Source of the DNA: JANMDU01 sp043755865
GTDB lineage: Bacteria; Pseudomonadota; Gammaproteobacteria; Burkholderiales; Burkholderiaceae_C
Assembly (NCBI GenBank): GCA_043755865.1
Contig: JAYUSD010000116.1
Coordinates: 1 to 22,517 of the forward strand
DNA: 22,517 nucleotides
Direction of reading: 5' to 3'
Positions 7,131 to 13,110 of the stretch are shown piece after piece. Under the pieces are notes generated by a model. The model searched no databases and was not told where the DNA came from. It saw nothing but the letters and a program-made list of their open reading frames with translations. Both the position numbers and the translations under genes were made by a program. Numbering within the stretch: position 1 is the stretch's first letter; each line of letters starts with the position of its first letter.

Positions 7131-8036
7131 TTAAAACGGAACAACATCTGTGGGGTATTTCCAAAAGTCACGCAACAAGTAACTGACGGGCAAGTTTAGC
7201 GAGGTGTTGTTGGGCGGAATGGGCGCGGCAAACCATTTGTCGTAGATCGCATAAATCTCGCGCGAGCGAATCATGCGCTTCATTTCGTCATCCACCAATT
7301 TTTTGAATTCAGGATCGTTTTTGGGCAGCATGATAGCCAGCGGCTCGGTGGTGAGAAATTTGCCCACCACTTTTAAAGCTTTTGGATTGGGGCGATTGGC
7401 GGCTAAGCCGTAGAGCAACACATCGTCCATCACAAAAGCATCGGCCTCGCCTTTTTCGACCATTTCTACGGCTTTGGCATGATCCGGGGCTTCTAAGATT
7501 TTCAGGGCCATCAGGCGTTCGCGGTTGGCGGATTCAACGGCTTTCAGCGGCGTCGTACCCTTGGTGGAGACAACCGTTTTGCCCTGTAAATCTTCTAGGC
7601 GCTCGGCTTTGCTGCCAGCTTTCACCAGCATCCGTGCACCGGTAATGAAATGCGGCACAGTAAAGGCCACTTTCTCGCGGCGCTCTTTGTTGTTGGTCGT
7701 CGATCCGCATTCCATATCGGCCTTGCCCTCGGCAATCGAGGGAATTCGGTTAGCCGGCGTGACCATCAAAAATTGAATGCCGTCATCACCCTTGGCGCCC
7801 ATTTTTTTGCGCACCGTCTCGGCCAGTCGAATGCACAGGTCAAGTGCGTAACCCACGGGCTTTTTATTGCCATCCAGATACGAAAATGGCACGGAGGATT
7901 CGCGATGCGCGATCACGATTTTTCCGCCGCTCTTAATGCGATCAAGCACCGGGCCGCTTTGTGCCCAACCCACGCTCTGGCTTGCAGCAAGCGCAAAAGA
8001 GACCAACGATAAAAAAAGAAGCGATTTGCGTTTCAT
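7131..8036 (-). CDS. Second glutamate/aspartate-type periplasmic binding protein (GltI paralogue)
   Basis: The 301-residue product has signal peptide MKRKSLLFLSLVSFALAASQSVGWAQS and the same landmarks as GltI: GGKIVIAHRESSVPFSYLDGN, LMVTPANRIPSIAEGKADMECGSTTNN, KGEADAFVMDDVLLYG and YDKWFAAPIPPNNTSLNLPVS. HRESSVPFSY is nearer to the E. coli GltI wording than the equivalent part of the downstream paralogue. The ATG at 8036 has AAGGTG seven bases upstream; the frame is open 24 codons further, which would put residues before the signal peptide. It reads toward gltI with 134 bases between. No second permease set is present, so both binding proteins probably serve GltJKL, perhaps with different affinity or ligand. 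Its upstream region lacks the LysR-type dyad and has a different palindrome. Confidence 0.88.
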   Translation of the reverse strand: MKRKSLLFLSLVSFALAASQSVGWAQSGPVLDRIKSGGKIVIAHRESSVPFSYLDGNKKPVGYALDLCIRLAETVRKKMGAKGDDGIQFLMVTPANRIPSIAEGKADMECGSTTNNKERREKVAFTVPHFITGARMLVKAGSKAERLEDLQGKTVVSTKGTTPLKAVESANRERLMALKILEAPDHAKAVEMVEKGEADAFVMDDVLLYGLAANRPNPKALKVVGKFLTTEPLAIMLPKNDPEFKKLVDDEMKRMIRSREIYAIYDKWFAAPIPPNNTSLNLPVSYLLRDFWKYPTDVVPF

Positions 8037-8103
8037 AAACACACCTTGATGAATTGGCTTTAGTTTGTTACAGGAAGCGTGCCAAGCGTTAGAGGGTTTT
8101 CGC

Positions 8104-8122
8104 CACAATCAACACGATTGTG
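8104..8122. promoter_or_regulatory. Perfect inverted repeat between aspA and the second binding-protein gene
   Basis: CACAATC-N5-GATTGTG has seven-base arms and lies 68-86 bases upstream of the binding-protein start and 30 bases after the aspA stop. No T-run follows on either strand, so an operator is more likely than a terminator. The regulator is unknown. Confidence 0.45.
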
Positions 8123-8151
8123 CGGTGGGTGGACAAGCGCGTGAGGCGGGC

Positions 8152-9621
8152 TTAGGCCGCGCGTTCAAGGGGTGCTAGTGGCTGCGTCAGCTTGGCAGGC
8201 ACGAGCAGCTCTTCCATCTGCGCTTTGCTCAGGATGCCCAATGACTCGGCCACTTCGTCAATTGGCAGGCCCGTCGCAATCGCGGTTTTGGCAATCAGGG
8301 CGGCTTTCTCGTAGCCGATGATCGGGTTCAGTGCAGTCACGAGCGTCACCGATTCGCGTACGCGTTTTGCCAGCAACTCGCGGTTGGGCTCAATGCCCGC
8401 TACGCAATTGGCTTGCAGCGTGAGGCAGGCTTGCGACAGATGCGAGATGCTTTTGAAGAGGCTCCAGCCCATGATCGGCTCAAAAGCGTTGAGCTGCAAT
8501 TGCCCTGCCTCTGAGGCCATCGTGATCGTCATGTCGTTGCCAATCACTTCAAACGCCACTTGGTTCATCACCTCCGGAATCACCGGGTTGACCTTGCCCG
8601 GCATGATAGAGCTGCCAGCCTGTCGAGCAGGCAACTTGATGTCGCCAAAGCCGGCTTGCGGGCCGCTGGAGAGCAAGCGCAAATCGTTGCAGATTTTGCT
8701 GAGCTTGCAGGCAATGCGTTTCAACACGCCTGAGAGCTGCACGAATGCGCCGGTATCTTGCGTGGCTTCAACCAAGTTAAAAGCCTTCTTCACAGGAATT
8801 TTGCTTTCCTCCGCAAGATAAGCGCAGGCCATGTCTGCGTAGCCTGCTGGCGCATTGATGCCGGTGCCAATGGCTGTTGCGCCGAGGTTGATTTCTTCGA
8901 TCAAGCTTCTCGCCTCGCGCAGGCGCAGCAGGTCTTCTTCCAGCATCACAGCATACGTGGAGAATTCTTGCCCCAAAGTCATCGGCACGGCATCTTGCAG
9001 TTGCGTGCGGCCAATCTTCAAGATGTCTTTAAACTCATCCGCCTTGGCCGCGAAACCTTTTTGGAGAATGTCCATAGAACACAGCAAACGGTCAATGCCT
9101 GTCCAAAGCGCAATCCGCACAGCGGTGGGATACACATCATTGGTGCTTTGCGAGGCGTTGACGTGATCATTTGGGTGCAATACGTCGTAGCGACCTTTCT
9201 CAAATCCCAATTTCTCTAGCGCGATATTCGCAATCACTTCGTTGGCATTCATGTTGGTCGATGTGCCCGCGCCGCCTTGGATCACATCCACCACAAATTG
9301 ATCGCGGTAATTGCCGGCAATGAGTTCGTTGCAAGCCAAAATAATCGCCGCTGTGCGCTTGCGATCCAGTGCGCCCAAATCAGCATTGGCGCGAGCCGCC
9401 GCTTTTTTTACCAAACCAAAAGCGCGGAGCAGATCCGGCATGGCCGAGATCGGTGTGCCAGAAATCGGGAAATTTTCAAGTGCGCGAGCGGTGTGAACAC
9501 CCCAGTACGCCTGAGCAGGAATTTGCTTCTCGCCCAGGAAATCATGTTCTGGGCGGGTAAGAGCAAGCTTGGCAGCGGCTTGCGCAGCTTGCATGGCGGT
9601 GGTGGCGGTGGAGTTGATCAT
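8152..9621 (-). CDS. aspA: Aspartate ammonia-lyase
   Basis: Converts L-aspartate to fumarate and ammonia in the cytoplasm, feeding amino-acid carbon into the citric-acid cycle. The 489-residue product (E. coli AspA has 478) carries the superfamily signature GSSIMPGKVNP at 336-346, whose first Ser lies on the mobile loop that acts as catalytic base. GRTQLQDAVPMTLGQEF at 204-220 and SKICNDLRLLSSGPQAG at 308-324 favour AspA over fumarase C. An N-terminal extension of about 20 residues (Ala/Thr-rich) precedes the conserved EHDFLGEKQIPAQAYWGVHTARALENF. The start at 9621 has only a weak AAGCGA upstream; the ATG at 9594 (MQAAQAAAK) is an alternative. A LysR-type dyad lies 121-135 bases upstream. It sits between its probable regulator and the acidic-amino-acid importer. 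Confidence 0.92.
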   Translation of the reverse strand: MINSTATTAMQAAQAAAKLALTRPEHDFLGEKQIPAQAYWGVHTARALENFPISGTPISAMPDLLRAFGLVKKAAARANADLGALDRKRTAAIILACNELIAGNYRDQFVVDVIQGGAGTSTNMNANEVIANIALEKLGFEKGRYDVLHPNDHVNASQSTNDVYPTAVRIALWTGIDRLLCSMDILQKGFAAKADEFKDILKIGRTQLQDAVPMTLGQEFSTYAVMLEEDLLRLREARSLIEEINLGATAIGTGINAPAGYADMACAYLAEESKIPVKKAFNLVEATQDTGAFVQLSGVLKRIACKLSKICNDLRLLSSGPQAGFGDIKLPARQAGSSIMPGKVNPVIPEVMNQVAFEVIGNDMTITMASEAGQLQLNAFEPIMGWSLFKSISHLSQACLTLQANCVAGIEPNRELLAKRVRESVTLVTALNPIIGYEKAALIAKTAIATGLPIDEVAESLGILSKAQMEELLVPAKLTQPLAPLERAA

Positions 9622-9722
9622 TCGCTTAAATTTCAGCGCATCCGAAGGGACGGCATAGAAGCGAACTGTAGAAGCTTGAAGCAAAAGAAGCCAATGCTAT
9701 TTGCGTGGCGCTTTATGCAATT

Positions 9723-9756
9723 AATCTATGAGGACGAATCCATGCATTAGATGCAT
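9723..9756 (-). promoter_or_regulatory. aspA promoter with LysR-type dyad (box 2)
   Basis: Dyad ATGCA-N5-TGCAT (9742-9756), the same 15-bp form as at gltI. On the minus strand it is followed after 13 bases by TAGATT (9723-9728), a 4-of-6 match to the -10 consensus. Distance to the aspA ATG is 121-135 bases, close to the 116-130 at gltI. It lies between aspA and the end of the LysR gene that probably controls it. Confidence 0.55.
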
Positions 9757-9759
9757 CAT

Positions 9760-9775
9760 TAAATCCCGGGATTTA
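9760..9775. repeat. Perfect 16-bp palindrome across the lysR stop codon
   Basis: TAAATCCCGGGATTTA, self-complementary over all 16 bases; its last three bases are the stop codon of the LysR gene. There is no loop and no T-run, so it is a poor terminator. It might be a protein binding site near the aspA promoter. Confidence 0.5.
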
Positions 9776-10777
9776 CCCTGACGATTTGCTCTTATTGGCA
9801 TGGCCTAGCGAAGGTTTGTTGGTGTCGACCAAATATTCCCAGAGCACCTGCGCTGTGCGTTTGACCGGGCGTTGGCTTTCGCTCTTTGCCTCTTTGTTGG
9901 CTTCGCGCAAGCTGGGCTTTTCGCGGTAAGCGCGGATTTCCATGGTCATTTGCATTTCGCCGCCCGCGCCCACTTGCGCATCAGCAGCCACCAAGCGCTT
10001 GGCGCGCAGCTCTTTTTTCACAGCGCTGTGCGGCAAGAAGGCGATGCCGTGGCCCTCGAGCGCCATGGCCTTCAAGCCCTCGGCCATATCGGTCTCGTAC
10101 ACGCGATCCAAATGCACGGGCTGCGGCGCGGCTTTGAGGATGCCATCGACCACGCGGCCAAGATAGGCGCCGGGCGCATAGCCAAGATAGGGCAGCGGTG
10201 TGGCGGCGCGGCCAGGTAAGTTGAAGATGGGCTGGCCTTGGCTGTCTGCTTGCGAATACGGCGCAATGACTTCCGTGCCCAAGCTCACAAATTCATAGCG
10301 AGCCGGGTCGAGCTGGAGAGGCTGCGAAGCGTGGTGATAGACGATCAGCACATCGCAACTGGCCTCGACCAAGCGCATCGCCGCATCATGCACATTGAGC
10401 GCAATCAAGCGGCTTTTCATGGGGCCAAAGCGCGTGCGCAGAGTGGTGAGCCACGTGGGAAAAAAGGTAAAGGCCAGTGTGTGCGGCACGGCGAATTCAA
10501 TCACATCTTGCCCAGCGCTTGAGTGCGCGCGCAGCATCGCGCGGGTCGATTGCAGGCCTTGCAGGGTGTCAAGCGCTTGGGAATACAGGGTCTGGCCGGC
10601 GGGCGTGAGGCTGGTGGGATACGAGCTTCTGTCGACAAGATCGGTGCCGGCCCACGATTCGAGGGATTGAATGCGCCGCGAAAAAGCGGGCTGCGTTACA
10701 TGGCGCAACTGGGCGGAGCGGCTGAAACTGCGCGTCTCTGCCAAGCTCACAAAATCTTCAAGCCATTTGGTTTCCAT
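9773..10777 (-). CDS. LysR-family regulator, HypT/YjiE-like
   Basis: The 334-residue product starts METKWLEDFVSLAETRSFSRSAQLRHVTQPAFSRRIQSLE, an N-terminal winged helix-turn-helix whose wording is close to E. coli HypT (YjiE: ETKWLYDFLTLEKCRNFSQAA). The effector domain runs from about residue 90 to 290, with GHGIAFLPHSAVKKELR as a late conserved segment. The C terminus is a polar Lys/Ser-rich tail (NKPSLGHANKSKSSG). HypT senses hypochlorite by methionine oxidation; whether this protein does is unknown. Its position beside aspA and three matching dyads suggest that it controls acidic-amino-acid use. The ATG at 10777 fits the family start; an in-frame ATG lies eight codons upstream. Neither has a Shine-Dalgarno sequence, and CATAAT seven bases before 10777 suggests a leaderless message. 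Confidence 0.88.
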   Translation of the reverse strand: METKWLEDFVSLAETRSFSRSAQLRHVTQPAFSRRIQSLESWAGTDLVDRSSYPTSLTPAGQTLYSQALDTLQGLQSTRAMLRAHSSAGQDVIEFAVPHTLAFTFFPTWLTTLRTRFGPMKSRLIALNVHDAAMRLVEASCDVLIVYHHASQPLQLDPARYEFVSLGTEVIAPYSQADSQGQPIFNLPGRAATPLPYLGYAPGAYLGRVVDGILKAAPQPVHLDRVYETDMAEGLKAMALEGHGIAFLPHSAVKKELRAKRLVAADAQVGAGGEMQMTMEIRAYREKPSLREANKEAKSESQRPVKRTAQVLWEYLVDTNKPSLGHANKSKSSG

Positions 10778-10784
10778 GTGAGCA

Positions 10785-10820
10785 ATTATGTCTGCCAGCA
10801 TAGGTATGCAAAATTCGCAT
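10785..10820 (-). promoter_or_regulatory. lysR promoter with LysR-type dyad (box 3)
   Basis: ATGCAAAATTCGCAT (10806-10820) has the same ATGC-N7-GCAT core as the sites at gltI and aspA. On the minus strand CATAAT (10785-10790), a 5-of-6 match to TATAAT, follows 15 bases later and stands seven bases before the ATG at 10777. This is what an autoregulated LysR promoter would look like. Confidence 0.5.
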
Positions 10821-10827
10821 TTACCCT

Positions 10828-10886
10828 GCTACATAATTAATAGCGCTCCGCGCAATAGATACGCCGGCTACATGCCTAAAATGCTT
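10828..10886 (+). repeat. Dispersed palindromic repeat, copy C
   Basis: GCTA-N9-TAGC hairpin (10828-10844), then GCTCCGCGCAATAGATAC, then GCCGGCTACATGCC (10863-10876) and a tail ending in TGCTT. It matches copy A in the last two blocks and copy F in the CTCCGCGC block. It lies between the divergent LysR and LacI genes and ends about 100 bases before the LacI-type operator. It is the only copy with stop codons in the frame used by the gene-borne copies. Confidence 0.85.
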
Positions 10887-10987
10887 CAGAATAAGCGAAA
10901 ACCGAGGCGAATCAGAGAAACACAACACAAGCTCCATATGAACACCCCCACCGACACCGCCTGTTCCACGATGCCAAACTGGCACAA

Positions 10988-11003
10988 TCAAAACCGGTTT
11001 TGA
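10988..11003. promoter_or_regulatory. LacI-family operator upstream of the LacI-type gene
   Basis: Perfect 16-bp palindrome TCAAAACCGGTTTTGA with the central CG typical of LacI/GalR operators, 19 bases before the LacI-type start codon. Autoregulation is the simplest reading. A second, smaller dyad TGCCA-N3-TGGCA lies at 10972-10984. No clear -10 element could be assigned. Confidence 0.65.
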
Positions 11004-11022
11004 AACTTCAAAAAAAACAAAT

Positions 11023-12051
11023 ATGTCGATCCAAGCCCTCGCTGATTCTCTCGGGATTTCTATTTCCACCGTCTCGCGCGCGCTCAATGGCTATACCGAT
11101 GTGAGCGCTGCGACGCGGCAGCGTGTGTTTGATGCCGCCAAGGCGATGCAATATTCGCCGCATCCAGTGGCGCATCGCTTGGCCACCGGCAAGACCGGTG
11201 CAGTGGCCATCCTCAATCCATCGCGAGCGGGCCAAGCGATTGATGGCAGCGCCGCGTATTTGCACACGGGCGTGGTGCAGGTGCTGCGCGAACACAAATA
11301 CTTCGTGCTTTCGTTGACTTTGCCCGCTGGAGAGGATGAATTGCCGGAGCTACACAGGCTTTTGGCTGCGCGCTTGGTCGATGGGGTGGTGCTCACGCGC
11401 ATGCGCACAGACGACAGCAGAGTCAGTCTGCTGCAAAGCAGAAACATCCCTTTCGTCACCCACGGCCGCACGCTTGCCAACGCGCCGCACGCTTGGGTGG
11501 ATATTGATCAAGCTGGCGGGGCAGAGCAGGCCACACGCGCATTGATTGAGCTGGGGCATCGCCGCATTGCATTCATCAATGGCGCGGCGCAGATGACATT
11601 TGCGTTTTTGCGTGCGCAAGGTTTTCGCACTGCTTTGGCGCAGGCCAAGCGCCCGCTGGCCGACTGCCCTGTGCACAACACCGATTTGACGGGCGCGGCA
11701 GGTCGGCAAGTGGCGTCGCAATTGCTGGCGCAAAGCCCATCAGAGCGCCCCACGGCTTTTCTTTGCGCCACCGATGCACTGGCGCTGGGCGTGATGGCGG
11801 CGGTGCGCGAGGCGGGGCTGCAAGTCGGGCGCGATGTGTCAGTGCTGGGGCATGGAAACACCGAGGCCGGACAGTTGTGTGATCCGCCGCTGGCCAGCAT
11901 GGAGCATGATCTTTTGGTGCATGGCAATCGTATTGCTCAATTGCTGCTGCGTGTGATCGCCGGTGAAGACGGCGCTGATTTGCACCACATACAAACGCCT
12001 CATTTGTTGCTGCGAGCCACGGTGGCGGCTGCACCGGCTGCATTGGCTTGA
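11023..12051 (+). CDS. LacI-family transcriptional regulator
   Basis: The 342-residue product opens with the LacI helix-turn-helix SIQALADSLGISISTVSRALNGYTDVSAATRQRV, followed by the hinge-helix region (YSPHPVAHRLATG) and a periplasmic-binding-protein-like effector domain with DGVVLTRM, AWVDIDQAGGAEQATRALIELGHRRIAFING, PTAFLCATDALALGVMAAVREAG and a late DPPLASMEHD segment. The 67-base gap to the ROK kinase and shared direction suggest a sugar-responsive regulator of that kinase. The ligand is not identifiable, because no transporter is adjacent. The start has no Shine-Dalgarno sequence, only an A-rich leader. A perfect 16-bp CG-centred palindrome lies just upstream. The family assignment is firm, the sugar unknown. 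Confidence 0.88.
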   Translation: MSIQALADSLGISISTVSRALNGYTDVSAATRQRVFDAAKAMQYSPHPVAHRLATGKTGAVAILNPSRAGQAIDGSAAYLHTGVVQVLREHKYFVLSLTLPAGEDELPELHRLLAARLVDGVVLTRMRTDDSRVSLLQSRNIPFVTHGRTLANAPHAWVDIDQAGGAEQATRALIELGHRRIAFINGAAQMTFAFLRAQGFRTALAQAKRPLADCPVHNTDLTGAAGRQVASQLLAQSPSERPTAFLCATDALALGVMAAVREAGLQVGRDVSVLGHGNTEAGQLCDPPLASMEHDLLVHGNRIAQLLLRVIAGEDGADLHHIQTPHLLLRATVAAAPAALA

Positions 12052-12106
12052 GGCGCAATGTGGACAGGGGTGTTTTAAGCAGTAAGCGCTGACGGCTAGG
12101 GCATCG

Positions 12107-12112
12107 CATAAT
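12107..12112 (+). promoter_or_regulatory. Possible -10 element of the ROK kinase (leaderless type)
   Basis: CATAAT, 5 of 6 matches to TATAAT, ends six bases before the ATG at 12119. No Shine-Dalgarno sequence is present and no convincing -35 element was seen. If active, the kinase has its own leaderless transcript besides any read-through from the LacI gene. Confidence 0.4.
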
Positions 12113-12118
12113 CCGCGC

Positions 12119-13099
12119 ATGCAAACATCTGCCCCCCATTTTCACGCCTGTATTGATATCGGCGGCACAAAAGTAGCCGTCTCGCTTGCTGATGATCAAT
12201 CCTTCCTCACGCGCACGCTGCATGCGCGCATCGCCGAGCCCACGGCAAAGCTTGGCGCAAATGATGCGCTTGCGGAGCAATCCCTTCGTTTGATCGACGC
12301 GTGTCTTACGCAGATGAATGCACAGCGCAGCCAAGTGGCCAGCGTAGGCATCTCTAGCTGCGGCCCTTTTGTATTGAACCAAGGCAGGGTCGAGCTGGCT
12401 GCGCCCAATATTTGCGGCGGCTTGGCAGGCAAGGCGCGCGGTTTGCCCAACGATTGGCAAACCGCTAAGTTGGAAGCGCCGATTGCTGCGATTTATCCGA
12501 ATGTGCGCGTAGAAAACGATTGCATCGGCGCATTAGAAGCCGAGCGCCGATGGGGCGCTTTGCAGGCCATCAGCAACAGCGCCTACGTGACGTGGAGCAC
12601 CGGCATCGGCATGGGCCTGTGTGTGGATGGGCATGTGTTGCGCGGCAAAAATGGCAATGCCGGCCATGCAGGGCATATGTTTGTGAGCGACAATAATGAT
12701 GCGCTGTGCGGCTGCGGCAATATCGGCGACTTGGAAGGCTTGGTGGCGGGCAACGCGATAGAGCGGCGCTTCAAAAGCGATGCCGCTACTTTATTCATAG
12801 CATACCGCGCAGGAAATACGCCGGCTATTGACCATATTCATGCCCTATGCCGAGATATGGGACGCGCTTTGTACAACCTGATCATCACGCTCGATTTAGA
12901 GCGCATCAGCTTGGGCGGTAGCGTGTTTTGGCATAACCAAGATATTATTTTGCCGCTGCTACGGCGCGAGATCACCGGCAAACTGCCATCGCTGACAGAT
13001 GGCTGTGAGCTTGTACCTGCTGGGCTGGGCTTGCAAGTGGGCGATATGGGTGCGCTGGCTTTGACGCGTGCAAACGCGCCAGCCAAGCTACACCGCTAA
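12119..13099 (+). CDS. ROK-family sugar kinase (fructokinase/glucokinase type)
   Basis: Phosphorylates a hexose with ATP. The 326 residues show the phosphate-binding motif DIGGTK at 13-18, the catalytic Asp134 in VENDCIGALEAE, and GNAGHAGH ending at His186. The zinc region reads H186...C197-G-C199-G-N-I-G-D204-L-E: the third Cys of the usual CxCGxxGC motif is Asp here, so the structural zinc site is altered. Residues 223-239 are encoded by a copy of the dispersed palindromic repeat. The C-terminal part (ISLGGSVFWHNQDIILPLLRREI) is typical. Which sugar is used is unclear; many proteobacterial ROK enzymes with this architecture are fructokinases. It follows the LacI gene by 67 bases and converges with the Atm1-type exporter gene (11-base gap). 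Confidence 0.85.
   Translation: MQTSAPHFHACIDIGGTKVAVSLADDQSFLTRTLHARIAEPTAKLGANDALAEQSLRLIDACLTQMNAQRSQVASVGISSCGPFVLNQGRVELAAPNICGGLAGKARGLPNDWQTAKLEAPIAAIYPNVRVENDCIGALEAERRWGALQAISNSAYVTWSTGIGMGLCVDGHVLRGKNGNAGHAGHMFVSDNNDALCGCGNIGDLEGLVAGNAIERRFKSDAATLFIAYRAGNTPAIDHIHALCRDMGRALYNLIITLDLERISLGGSVFWHNQDIILPLLRREITGKLPSLTDGCELVPAGLGLQVGDMGALALTRANAPAKLHR
12785..12833 (+). repeat. Dispersed palindromic repeat, copy D, inside the ROK kinase gene
   Basis: GCTACTTTATTCATAGC (12785-12801), then ATACCGCGCAGGAAATAC, then GCCGGCTATTGACC (12820-12833). Over the first 39 bases it differs from copy C at nine positions by my alignment. It is read in frame as ATLFIAYRAGNTPAID (residues 223-238), in the loop/helix region after the zinc motif of the kinase, without a frameshift or stop. 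Confidence 0.7.
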
Positions 13100-13110
13100 A
13101 AGCACCCAAA

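Noticed and set aside
9694..9728. A GCTATTTGCGTGGCGC stretch before aspA that starts like the palindromic repeat.
   Set aside because: No matching hairpin arm follows and neither the CCGCGC nor the GCCGGCTA block is present at the right distance.
9760..9775. The 16-bp palindrome at the lysR stop as a terminator.
   Set aside because: It is a perfect palindrome with no loop and no T-run on either strand, so it would make a poor RNA hairpin terminator.
10938..11003. A 21-codon frame (MNTPTDTACSTMPNW...) ahead of the LacI gene, ending in the operator.
   Set aside because: It has no ribosome binding site and no amino-acid run that suggests attenuation. It may be a leader peptide, but the sequence alone does not support it.
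11576..12460. A 294-codon open frame on the minus strand under the LacI and ROK genes.
   Set aside because: It crosses two well-supported genes in antisense, shows Arg/Pro/Cys-rich composition typical of a shadow frame and has no family motifs.
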